A stretch of 64,000 bases of DNA. It comes from Haliscomenobacter sp040401995 (GTDB lineage: Bacteria > Bacteroidota > Bacteroidia > Chitinophagales > Saprospiraceae). Position numbers and translations under genes: made by a program. Shown piece after piece: positions 9,381 to 17,207 of the stretch. The DNA is taken from contig JBBANM010000017.1 in NCBI GenBank assembly GCA_040401995.1, positions 1 through 64,000 on the forward strand. The letters run 5' to 3'. Below the pieces are notes generated by a model. The model ran no database searches. It was not told where the DNA came from and saw only the letters and a list, made by a program, of their open reading frames with translations. Within the stretch, counting starts at the first letter, position 1. Every line of letters begins with the position of its first letter.

Positions 9381-10415
9381 ATGATACAAAATTCTCGTCA
9401 AACTAATCTAAGAAACTGGTTTTGTGGATGTTTTATTCTCTTGTGTTGCTCTATTTGGGGGCAAAAGTCGGCTAAGCACAGTTTATTCGATCTCTTAGCA
9501 AACAACGGAATGAGGGAAGTGACCCTAAACCTAGATCTTAAAGAAATGGAAAGTAATCGAAAAACCGTTGTCTCTTTTCCTGGTGTTTTTAATTTTTCAG
9601 ACAGCCTTGGTCAATCCAGTAATTGGGATGTGGAATTGGTTGTAAGAGGGAAATTTCGTCGCATGTCTTGTGATTTCCCGCCACTGGAAATCGAATTTTC
9701 AAAAACTCAATTAGAAGAAAGGGGATTGTCGAAACGCCGGAGTCATAAATTGGTGACGCATTGTCTATCAGAGGAAGCCGCTTCCAACCAAATTATGTTG
9801 CGGGAGTATTTGATCTATCGGATGTACAATATCCTGACCGAAAAAAGTCTTCGCGCTCAATTGCTGCGAATCAATTATGTCGATTCTAAAGCACCACAGA
9901 AGAAAAAACTAATCCGTTATGCCATTTTGATTGAAGATGAAGATGATCTGGGCAGCCGTTTGAATGCTGAGGATTGCGGCAGTTGTCGCATTATTCTACC
10001 AGCTGAAGTTGTTTCGGCAGATGAAAATGTAATGTCCGTTTTTCAATATTTCATCGGGAATACGGATTGGTCGATGACAGGGCGAAGAAATGTAAAGGTA
10101 TACAAACCCAAAGATGGTTCCTTGATGGTTCCAGTTCCTTATGATTTTGACTGGAGTGGTTTTGTGGATGCGCCTTATGCAGTGCCAAATGGGGTGTTAA
10201 AACTTGATAATGTCCGAGAAAGGCTTTTTCAAGGTTTTCCCATCAGTAAAGCAGCACTTTCAAAAACAATGGAGTTGTTTGAGCAAAAAAAAGAAGCCCT
10301 ATTTCAGTGCATCGACGATTTTCAATGGTTGGAAAAAGGCGTAAAAAACAACCTCAAGAAATACTTGCAAAGTTTTTACACCCGCGATGCAGCCAAAATC
10401 CCTTACACCCCATAA
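9381..10415 (+). CDS. Secreted protein of unknown function, possibly CotH-kinase-like
   Basis: This 344-residue protein (from the ATG at 9381) starts with a basic stretch, a hydrophobic core (FCGCFILLCCSIWGQ) and a likely signal cleavage after about residue 36. I do not recognise a named family with certainty. The order of parts (a beta-rich N domain with VVRGKFRRM, a helical stretch with QIMLREYLIYRMYNIL, then a strand pair ending FIGNTDWSMTGRRNVKVY and VPYDFDWSG) resembles CotH-type atypical kinases, in which conserved Asp and Asn residues in the last two motifs bind metal and ATP. That link is inference. The frame is open to an upstream ATG at 9339, but the signal peptide fits better from 9381. 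Its 3' end overlaps the convergent rarA gene by 13 bases. Confidence 0.7.
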   Translation: MIQNSRQTNLRNWFCGCFILLCCSIWGQKSAKHSLFDLLANNGMREVTLNLDLKEMESNRKTVVSFPGVFNFSDSLGQSSNWDVELVVRGKFRRMSCDFPPLEIEFSKTQLEERGLSKRRSHKLVTHCLSEEAASNQIMLREYLIYRMYNILTEKSLRAQLLRINYVDSKAPQKKKLIRYAILIEDEDDLGSRLNAEDCGSCRIILPAEVVSADENVMSVFQYFIGNTDWSMTGRRNVKVYKPKDGSLMVPVPYDFDWSGFVDAPYAVPNGVLKLDNVRERLFQGFPISKAALSKTMELFEQKKEALFQCIDDFQWLEKGVKNNLKKYLQSFYTRDAAKIPYTP

Positions 10416-11686
10416 CCATATTTGTCTTTCCAGCGCTGTTGCAGCCAAGTTTTAAGTTTTTCCTCGGTTTGATTGTCGGCAGGAGTGTATAGTTTTTTTC
10501 CGGAAACCGCTTCCGGCATGAACTCTTGATGGGCAAAATTGCCTGGGTAATCATGACTATATAGGTAATGCTTGCCGTAATCCAGCTTTTTCATCAAGGC
10601 GGTAGGTGCGTTGCGCAGGGCTAGCGGAACGGGAAGGTTTCCCGTTTTTTGTACCAACTCTTGCGCCTGATTGATGGCGAGGTATGCCGAATTACTTTTT
10701 GGTGAGGTGGCCAAGTAAATCACGGCTTGCGAAAGGATGATGCGCGCCTCCGGCAAACCAACTGCTTGTACCGCTTGGAAAGCCGTGGTGGCCATGAGTA
10801 AGCCATTGGGATTGGCCAAGCCAATGTCTTCAGCAGCGGCTATCATCATGCGACGGGCAATGAATTTTACGTCTTCGCCACCTTCAATCATCCTCGCTAG
10901 CCAGTATACGGCAGCGTTGGGATCACTACCGCGAATCGATTTGATAAAGGCGGAGGCAATGTCGTAATGCATTTCCCCGCCTTTATCATACACTGCCATG
11001 TTTTGTTGTACGGTTTCAGTCACTAATTCATCAGTAACAACTAGCGTATCCCCCTCGTCAACAGGAAAACTAGTTACCAATTCCAGGATGTTGAACAGTT
11101 TACGGGCATCGCCGCCTGAATAATGAAGCAGAGCTTCGTAACTTTCAATTTGGATTTTTTTGAGCTTTAGGATCTCGTCATGAACGAGGGCATGATCTAC
11201 CAACTGTACTAATTGTTCGGAGCTCAGCAATTTAAGCACATAAACTTGGCAACGCGAAAGCAGCGCGGGAATGACCTCAAAAGAAGGATTTTCGGTAGTA
11301 GCGCCAATGAGGGTAATGACTCCTTTTTCAACTGCCCCAAGCAAAGCATCTTGCTGGGATTTGCTGAACCGGTGAATTTCGTCGATGAACAAAAGAGGGT
11401 TCGGGCGATTGAAAAAACGCTGTTTTTCAGCATTTTGAATGGTTTCCCGTACATCCTTTACCCCTGAACTGATTGCACTCAAACTAAAAAATGGCCTTTG
11501 AATGGCTTTGGCGATGATGTTGGCCAGGGTGGTTTTGCCTACTCCTGGCGGACCCCATAAAATAACCGAAGGCAAAAAACCAGCTGCAATGGCCTGTCGT
11601 AAAACAGAACCTTCACCTACCAAGTGTTCTTGACCCAAATATTCTTCTAAGCGGGTAGGGCGCATTCGTTCGGCCAAAGGCTGCAT
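10403..11686 (-). CDS. rarA: Replication-associated recombination protein A (AAA+ ATPase)
   Basis: The 427-residue protein is RarA/MgsA, related to eukaryotic WRNIP1, which acts at stalled replication forks. The Walker A motif GPPGVGKTT is at 45-53, Walker B LLFIDEIHRF near 98-107, sensor 1 GATTENPSF follows, and the C-terminal RarA-specific tetramerisation region includes RGSDPNAAVYWLARMIEGGED and the LPVPLALRNAPT segment. Length and start agree with the family. It is a single gene on the minus strand, convergent and overlapping by 13 bases with the CotH-like gene. Confidence 0.95.
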   Translation of the reverse strand: MQPLAERMRPTRLEEYLGQEHLVGEGSVLRQAIAAGFLPSVILWGPPGVGKTTLANIIAKAIQRPFFSLSAISSGVKDVRETIQNAEKQRFFNRPNPLLFIDEIHRFSKSQQDALLGAVEKGVITLIGATTENPSFEVIPALLSRCQVYVLKLLSSEQLVQLVDHALVHDEILKLKKIQIESYEALLHYSGGDARKLFNILELVTSFPVDEGDTLVVTDELVTETVQQNMAVYDKGGEMHYDIASAFIKSIRGSDPNAAVYWLARMIEGGEDVKFIARRMMIAAAEDIGLANPNGLLMATTAFQAVQAVGLPEARIILSQAVIYLATSPKSNSAYLAINQAQELVQKTGNLPVPLALRNAPTALMKKLDYGKHYLYSHDYPGNFAHQEFMPEAVSGKKLYTPADNQTEEKLKTWLQQRWKDKYGYGV

Positions 11687-11901
11687 CAGTTGAGATTTTT
11701 TGCGATCTAATTTGCAAAATTTTGCACCAAAAAGTAGTTATTTTTTTTGTTCTCTCCTCAAGAATTTGTAGTTTTACTTCACTTCTCTGAGGGTTCATCT
11801 ACCTACTAGTCATTTTGCACTAAAATTTTACTGGTGTTTGTATAGAATTGCAAAAGTCGTATATGACTTTGCTTTAAACGTATTTTGAGAAAACTATTTT
11901 T

Positions 11902-12810
11902 ATGGGTATTTCGTCTAATTATCACAACTTCCCAATGGAGGCGTTGTCTCCATATGTGGACAATCCGCTACAGTGGCAAATTCCGGTATTGCAGGTTTTT
12001 GTCATTGACCCCACATCGCCCTCTTTTGTTATGGGAGAAAGCGGTATCAAAATTACCATCCCCACGGGAAGTTTTTCTGATCATTCCGGACACATTTATA
12101 CCCGCCCGCTAAAAGTTGAATTAACCGAAGTTACCTCCAAGGCATTGATGGTTATGGCCAACAAGAGCACCACTTCCCGAGATGAGGTGCTGGAATCAAA
12201 CGGCATGTTCTATTTGCATTTTCAAACTTTAGAGGGTTCTGATGTACAATTGATAAAACCGCTACAAATCGAATGGCCGATTGCCGCAACAGTTCAAAAC
12301 CCCAACGGCATCAAATTGTACCAATCTGGTTTGGCGGCAACGCGCAGTTATAGTACCCAACTGGTGCAAGATTGGCTGCCAGCGAGCAAGCAAAAATTGA
12401 AAACCAAAAAATGGCAAGGCCAAAATTGGCTGACGACTACGATTAATAGTTTAGGTTGGTTCAGTTTTAATGCTCCCCTGATCAAGGGCGGCGGCAAATC
12501 GATGGTTACCGCCCGCTATGCCTTACCGGAAAAAGTGGTCTTGGAGCAAAAAATAGCTTTCCTCGTGCTCCGCGATTGTACTTCTTTGGTGCGGATGTAT
12601 CCTTCGGGGGATAAGTATTCCTGTTTTAACATCCCAATGCAAGAGCCCTTTAGCATTTTCATCGCTGGCCGCTCCGGCAACCAGTTATATGGCGGCATTT
12701 TGCCCTTTACCGATTTGGTGCACACTAAAAAAATTGAAGTCCCTTTAAGTCACATTGATCTTGAAAATTCTGGCCAGAACATCCGCATGTTGCTGGCTTT
12801 TAATGGCTAA
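11902..12810 (+). CDS. ZU5-like domain protein of unknown function
   Basis: The 302-residue reading frame has, at about residues 40-130, a ZU5-like beta-sandwich pattern common in Bacteroidota surface proteins (GESGIKITIPTGSF, then SNGMFYLHF). The rest is beta-rich without a motif I recognise. Such proteins normally carry a signal peptide, but this frame begins without one. A plausible signal peptide (RKLFLWVFRLIITTSQ) is encoded just upstream in another frame from a TTG at 11885, so the gene may have suffered a one-base frameshift or the signal may be coincidental. The 215-base gap to rarA is AT-rich with no other feature seen. Function unknown. Confidence 0.7.
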   Translation: MGISSNYHNFPMEALSPYVDNPLQWQIPVLQVFVIDPTSPSFVMGESGIKITIPTGSFSDHSGHIYTRPLKVELTEVTSKALMVMANKSTTSRDEVLESNGMFYLHFQTLEGSDVQLIKPLQIEWPIAATVQNPNGIKLYQSGLAATRSYSTQLVQDWLPASKQKLKTKKWQGQNWLTTTINSLGWFSFNAPLIKGGGKSMVTARYALPEKVVLEQKIAFLVLRDCTSLVRMYPSGDKYSCFNIPMQEPFSIFIAGRSGNQLYGGILPFTDLVHTKKIEVPLSHIDLENSGQNIRMLLAFNG

Positions 12811-12836
12811 ACGAGTTTTTATTTTCAGGCAATCTT

Positions 12837-12844
12837 TATCTTTG
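12837..12844 (+). promoter_or_regulatory. Candidate -7 promoter box (TATCTTTG)
   Basis: TATCTTTG matches the Bacteroidota sigma-A -7 consensus TAnnTTTG and lies 14 bases before the TTG start of the AlkD-like gene, supporting that start. A T-rich stretch lies about 20 bases upstream, but there is no clear -33 TTTG. Confidence 0.4.
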
Positions 12845-12858
12845 GCAAAAAAGCGCCA

Positions 12859-13533
12859 TTGAAAACGGAAGCCTATTTTTCTGATCTAACTGATTGTTAC
12901 GCCCAATTTGCCCAACCCGATCAGGCAATCGGCATGGCTGCTTATATGAAAAATCATTTCTCTTTTTTTGGCATCAAAACGCCCGAACGCCGCGCTCTCT
13001 CCGCTGGATTTATTGCAGACCACGACTATCCGCGTGGCGAAGAACTCAAAACTTTATGTCGCCTCTGTTTTGCTGCTCCACAACGCGAACTCCAATACTT
13101 TGTTAACGATTTACTCCGCAAACGGGTCAAACACCTCGGAGTTGATTTCTTAGATCTATTTGAGGAGCTGATCGGCCAAAAATCATGGTGGGATTCCGTT
13201 GACTTTATTGCGCCCCACTTGGCAGGGAATCTATTTCTGGGTTTCCCAGAGGTAACGCGTACCTATACCCAACGCTGGATCGATTCGCCCAACATCTGGT
13301 ACCAGAGAGCGGCCATTATCTTTCAATTGGATTACAAAGAAAAAACCAATGCAGAGTTGTTGTTTGAATACATTGAAAAACGGGCGGATAGCAAAGAGTT
13401 TTTTGTGCAAAAAGGAGCGGGTTGGGCCTTGCGCCAGTATGCGCGGGTGAATCCGGAAGGGGTAAAGGATTTTGTGAAGGAGACAAAACTGCCTGCTTTG
13501 ACGGTAAGGGAAGCGTTGAGGCGGGTGGTATAA
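12859..13533 (+). CDS. DNA alkylation repair protein, AlkD-like HEAT-repeat glycosylase
   Basis: The 224-residue all-helical protein belongs to the AlkC/AlkD family, which excises positively charged alkylated purines such as 3-methyladenine and 7-methylguanine. The family motif WWDSVDFIAPHL (about 110-121) contains the Trp and Asp that in AlkD contact the damaged nucleotide. GAGWALRQYARVNP matches the last HEAT repeats. The chosen start is TTG; no ATG lies near it in frame, the next one (MAAYMKNHF) would remove the first helices, and a promoter-like box sits just upstream. It follows the ZU5-like gene at 48 bases. Confidence 0.85.
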   Translation: MKTEAYFSDLTDCYAQFAQPDQAIGMAAYMKNHFSFFGIKTPERRALSAGFIADHDYPRGEELKTLCRLCFAAPQRELQYFVNDLLRKRVKHLGVDFLDLFEELIGQKSWWDSVDFIAPHLAGNLFLGFPEVTRTYTQRWIDSPNIWYQRAAIIFQLDYKEKTNAELLFEYIEKRADSKEFFVQKGAGWALRQYARVNPEGVKDFVKETKLPALTVREALRRVV

Positions 13534-13654
13534 AAAGAGGGGAACACAGATTAAACTAATTAGACACGGATTTTGATTCGATTAAAAAAACGGTTGCAAT
13601 CCAAATATTAATCATCAAAAAGATCATTATGTTGTGATCTCAAAAACCAAAAAA

Positions 13655-14194
13655 ATGAAATCAACACTCTTATTCTTTATGCTGTGTTTTACCATCACGG
13701 CTTTTGGACAAACCAAAGTAACCGCAGATCTTGATGGCGATACTACGCCTGATAGATTTGAGATCATCACCACTGATGAGGGGTTTAAAATCGGTTATGC
13801 ATTGTCTACGCAAGGCAGCAAACCTTTGTTTTCCCAAGTCGTTACTTCGGCTGGCGATGAAACTAAAGTATCGGTGAACAAAAATGTGGTGACGCTGACC
13901 ATCGGTTACATGCGCGCAACCTACACCTACAAATTCCGCTACGATCCCAAGTTGAAACAAATCAAAGTAATTGGTTACGACAACGAGCAGTTTGGCAATG
14001 CTGCCAACGACGGCGCCGGTATGTCAAGTTACAACCTGCTGACCGGTGGCTACGTAGCTCAATGGAACCATTATGATGAGAAAAAGAAAGTATTGCTTGC
14101 TGATCCAAAAATTAGCAAAAAATTGCCTTTGAAGGATTATGTGCTGAAAAACTTCAGCGACAAGGTAATTGAAGAGTTGAATAGCGTGGAGTAG
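13655..14194 (+). CDS. Small secreted protein of unknown function
   Basis: A 179-residue protein with a clear signal peptide (MKSTLLFFMLCFTITAFGQ, cleavage after about residue 19). The mature N terminus, TADLDGDTTPDRFEI, is an acidic D-x-D-x-D loop of the kind found in FG-GAP or EF-hand-like calcium sites. The remainder is beta-rich, then basic and helical. No family recognised. The ATG at 13655 is preferred to the GTG at 13634 because it places the basic n-region at the start. A strong terminator follows. Confidence 0.78.
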   Translation: MKSTLLFFMLCFTITAFGQTKVTADLDGDTTPDRFEIITTDEGFKIGYALSTQGSKPLFSQVVTSAGDETKVSVNKNVVTLTIGYMRATYTYKFRYDPKLKQIKVIGYDNEQFGNAANDGAGMSSYNLLTGGYVAQWNHYDEKKKVLLADPKISKKLPLKDYVLKNFSDKVIEELNSVE

Positions 14195-14207
14195 GAAAAT
14201 TTAAGAT

Positions 14208-14247
14208 AAATAATCAAGGGCTTTCAAGTGTATGCCCTTGATTATTT
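14208..14247. terminator. Bidirectional intrinsic terminator
   Basis: A perfect 14-bp stem, AAATAATCAAGGGC with GCCCTTGATTATTT, and a 12-base loop between convergent genes. The T-rich arm serves both directions. Confidence 0.85.
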
Positions 14248-14249
14248 AT

Positions 14250-14816
14250 TTAACGTTTGCCAAAAATTCGATCAACCTCCAGGTGGAAATTTAAGCCCAA
14301 GCATTTAACTTTTTCTCCAATTTGTGCGCTTGTCTTGGAATGGTAGTTGCCATCAAGCGGTTCGGCATATATTTCTATGGTTCTCTCTTTTAAATTCACA
14401 ATCCATACTTCCGGAATACCTACTTCAGCGTACAAAGGCAGTTTTACCTTGCGATCTTGTTTAAGGGTTGTATCCGCTACTTCTATCACCAAATAAACAT
14501 CGGAAGGAAGCGGGTGTTGGGAAAAATACTCATCCTCCTGAAATTTAGCGATTACTAAGTCGGGTTCAGGTTCTGAATATTCATCAATATGAATTGGGTT
14601 TTGACACCTTACAATGAATTGATCTTGTAGTTTTTGGATCAACAATCGCATTAATCGATCTACCGTACTGGCATGCAAACTATTGATAGGGCTCCTAGTG
14701 ATGATTTCGCCACGAATTAATTCTACGCGATCAGTAGGATCCAAAATGCCTACCTGAGCCATTTTGTAATAATCATCTACCGTGAATAACTTCTTTTGCG
14801 CTTGAATGGTCATCAT
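14250..14816 (-). CDS. Uma2 family (DUF820) restriction-endonuclease-like protein
   Basis: The 188-residue protein has the Uma2 layout: an N-terminal helix with TVDDYYKMAQVGIL and RVELIRGEIITRSP, then the PD-(D/E)xK core with EPEPDLVIAK and VYLVIEVADTTLKQDRKVKL, then PEVWIVNLKERTIEIY. These proteins are common in cyanobacteria and Bacteroidota, often as scattered paralogues; nuclease activity is presumed from the fold and the cellular role is not established. Two adjacent ATG codons make the start uncertain by one residue. It is the last gene of the minus-strand run starting at xrtN. Confidence 0.85.
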   Translation of the reverse strand: MMTIQAQKKLFTVDDYYKMAQVGILDPTDRVELIRGEIITRSPINSLHASTVDRLMRLLIQKLQDQFIVRCQNPIHIDEYSEPEPDLVIAKFQEDEYFSQHPLPSDVYLVIEVADTTLKQDRKVKLPLYAEVGIPEVWIVNLKERTIEIYAEPLDGNYHSKTSAQIGEKVKCLGLNFHLEVDRIFGKR

Positions 14817-14883
14817 GGTACTCTTTATCCAAAAATAAGCAAATTTTTGCTAGAGTAAAATAGTTTAGGAAGTACGATTGGTT

Positions 14884-15642
14884 TCAACTCCGCAAATAAG
14901 AAGCGCCGTTGATGTCCATAATCCCGCCCGTCATAAATTCTGCACCATCAGAGGCATAAAAAAGAATGCCATAGGCCACTTCTTCCGGTGTGGCTACTCG
15001 ACCCATTGAACTTTGCGAGCGAATGGCCACTCCTTTTTCACCTTCCAATGCTTCTTTGGCCATGTCCGTCTCTACAAAACCAGGTGCTATCACGGTCACT
15101 GCGATGTTGTGACGCCCCAGTTTTTGCGCCAAAGACTGACTCATGGCGTTGAGCGCAGCTTTGCTAGCACCATATGCCGGAAATTCAGGTTCTCCCCGAA
15201 AAGCGCCGCGTGAAGAAACGTTGACCATTTTTCCGCCGCCTTGTCGGATCATGTATTGAGCCGCACAATAACAGACATTTGCCGCTCCAAAAAGATTGAC
15301 CGCAAGAGTATCTTGCCAGGCTTTTTGCCAAGTGGCATAATCAACCTCGTCGATCGGGTGAGGAGCAAAGATCCCGGCATTGTTGACCACAATGTCCAGT
15401 TTATCAAATTCGACAACCACCTGATCCACCAGATGCTTAACTGACTCAGGATCTCCAACATTAGCTTGAAGCATGATGTGCCCTTCGCCCGGGAGCTTTG
15501 CCAAAACCGCGGCAGCGCCCTCGGTATTGCTTTGATAGCTGATGGCTACACGCGCGCCGCGTTGTGCGAAGGCGAATGCTGTAGCTGCGCCTATACCGCG
15601 GGAGCCGCCGGTGATGAGTACGGTTTTGTGCTGAAAATTCAT
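14884..15642 (-). CDS. SDR family NAD(P)-dependent oxidoreductase
   Basis: The 252-residue classical short-chain dehydrogenase has the cofactor-binding TGGSRGIG near the N terminus, NNAGIF, a catalytic serine in NVSSRGAF and the Tyr/Lys pair in YGASKAALN. The C-terminal region (GFVETDMAKE, GGIMDINGASYLRS) resembles 3-oxoacyl-ACP reductase (FabG) type enzymes. The substrate is not determinable; it may be a FabG paralogue. It lies 67 bases from the Uma2 gene and 35 bases from the lipoprotein gene on the same strand. Confidence 0.9.
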   Translation of the reverse strand: MNFQHKTVLITGGSRGIGAATAFAFAQRGARVAISYQSNTEGAAAVLAKLPGEGHIMLQANVGDPESVKHLVDQVVVEFDKLDIVVNNAGIFAPHPIDEVDYATWQKAWQDTLAVNLFGAANVCYCAAQYMIRQGGGKMVNVSSRGAFRGEPEFPAYGASKAALNAMSQSLAQKLGRHNIAVTVIAPGFVETDMAKEALEGEKGVAIRSQSSMGRVATPEEVAYGILFYASDGAEFMTGGIMDINGASYLRS

Positions 15643-15677
15643 AGCGCTTTTTTATGCGCTAAATTACATTTTTAAAG

Positions 15678-16250
15678 CTATTGTTTCATCAGTGTTGAAG
15701 GTTGCTGGAACGCATCGGGATGGGTAGCAAATTGGCGAAAAAAAGCCTGCAAATCAGCTGTTGAAGCGTTGATTAAATAGCTTCCGTTTTCCAGTTTTTC
15801 CCTACTCAAGTTGGTTTTTCCATCCTTGTACAATTGATCGAGGTAGTCGGTGTTAAACATACTGACTACCAGGGTATTAGCGGAGATAGTGAGTTTTAAA
15901 TAATTGTGGGTAGGCAAGTAATAGGCCATGTCGCCCAGAAGTTTATAGGAACTACTTTTGGCGGTTTCTTTGGGCAACACATCCAAATACAGCTGATCGC
16001 CCAATTGCACCAAATGACCGGTGTAGTATTTCTTTTTTCCACCTTTTTGTAGAATTACCTGGTAGTAAGGCTTCACCGAATCGCCTTCAATAGCTGAAAA
16101 TTTCCATTTTAGGCCATCGGAGTCTTTCCAGGTTCCCAGTAGCTCGGGTTTGTAAACCAAGGTGTCATTGGTGTAAAGGGGATGGAGCGAAATCAAACAT
16201 GATTGCAGCAGGCAGCTCAAAACCAGCAGCAATAGCCAATTTTTTTTCAT
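15678..16250 (-). CDS. Lipoprotein of unknown function
   Basis: This 190-residue protein starts at the ATG at 16250, giving a typical lipoprotein signal (MKKNWLLLLVLSCLLQSC, lipobox cysteine at residue 18). The mature part begins LISLHPLYTNDTLVYKPELLGTWKD, a pattern seen in many Bacteroidota lipoproteins where a lipocalin-like beta barrel follows an LLGTW start. No named family recognised. It is 47 bases downstream of the TM2/SHOCT gene, so it is probably co-transcribed with it. Confidence 0.78.
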   Translation of the reverse strand: MKKNWLLLLVLSCLLQSCLISLHPLYTNDTLVYKPELLGTWKDSDGLKWKFSAIEGDSVKPYYQVILQKGGKKKYYTGHLVQLGDQLYLDVLPKETAKSSSYKLLGDMAYYLPTHNYLKLTISANTLVVSMFNTDYLDQLYKDGKTNLSREKLENGSYLINASTADLQAFFRQFATHPDAFQQPSTLMKQ

Positions 16251-16297
16251 TGAGTGGGAAAGAGATGAAGTGTGAAATTGAAGAAAGATCACGGCGG

Positions 16298-17131
16298 TTA
16301 CTCATTGAGCAACTTTATTTTTTGACGGGCAAATTCCTCTTCAGAGATGAGGCCCTTTTCTTTTAAGTCGCCCAACTGTAGGATTTCATCAAACACATCT
16401 TTGGTAGGGGTAGCGGCGGTAGATTGACCGCTGACAATGTTGTCCAGTACGTTGTTTTGCGCTTGCGGTAGGGCCGAAATTCGTTTGTAACCATTGTCTA
16501 CAAATTTTTGAAAATCAGCTTGTTTTCTCAAAAATGCTAAAGCTTGGTGGGAATGTATTTTGCCAAAATCGGAAAAACCATTTTCGATGGCTTTTTCGAG
16601 GTGGTGAAATGCTTTATTGGCGTTTTCCAACATCGAATAGCTGCAAGCCAAGTTGAAGTGAAGGGTAGGGGAAGTTAAATTGGCTTCCAATGATCTTGAA
16701 AAAGCATCAATGGCGCCTTCAAAATCAAATGCCCGAAACCGCTCAATCCCCATACGTTTGAATAAGTCTTCTTTGTTGGAACCGGTTCCGCTGGCTGCTT
16801 TGGGGAAAGTATTGCTGGTGTTGGAATAAGGCTCTTCGTATTCTGGATATTCTTCTTGGCGATTTCTCCGGCGAGTAAAGTATTTTTTGTTGTACCGATC
16901 GTCAAAATCTTCTTGTGGCATGGCAAAAAGTAAAATGGCGTCCACAAATCCCAATATACCCATAAAAACGATCGGTGGAAACTCGACATGGTCGCTTACA
17001 GTGATCGCAAAGGTGATCATAAATCCCATGAAATACAAAATTCCTAAGCCGCGTTGACCAAGGTAAAAACGGTGTACGCCAAAAACGCCAAATAATAGAG
17101 CTAAGGGTGCGGCGATATATTTTTTCTTCAT
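16298..17131 (-). CDS. TM2 domain, TPR and SHOCT domain membrane protein
   Basis: The 277-residue protein begins with a TM2 domain (two membrane helices with LLFGVFGVHRFYLGQ, residues about 5-65). A basic, proline-rich linker follows, then a TPR-like region (about 130-215: FEGAIDAFSRSLEAN, HFNLACSYSMLENANKAF). The C terminus is a SHOCT domain (LGDLKEKGLISEEEFARQK, about 253-271), a short motif often at the end of membrane or oligomerising proteins. It is probably an inner-membrane protein with a cytoplasmic tail. Function unknown. It lies between the dynamin-like and lipoprotein genes on the same strand. Confidence 0.88.
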   Translation of the reverse strand: MKKKYIAAPLALLFGVFGVHRFYLGQRGLGILYFMGFMITFAITVSDHVEFPPIVFMGILGFVDAILLFAMPQEDFDDRYNKKYFTRRRNRQEEYPEYEEPYSNTSNTFPKAASGTGSNKEDLFKRMGIERFRAFDFEGAIDAFSRSLEANLTSPTLHFNLACSYSMLENANKAFHHLEKAIENGFSDFGKIHSHQALAFLRKQADFQKFVDNGYKRISALPQAQNNVLDNIVSGQSTAATPTKDVFDEILQLGDLKEKGLISEEEFARQKIKLLNE

Positions 17132-17207
17132 GATGCAATTGTATTGAACTAGCTCTAAATTTACGAATTTGTCAAATTAAGCGCCAGACTTTCGGCAAAA
17201 ACGAGGT

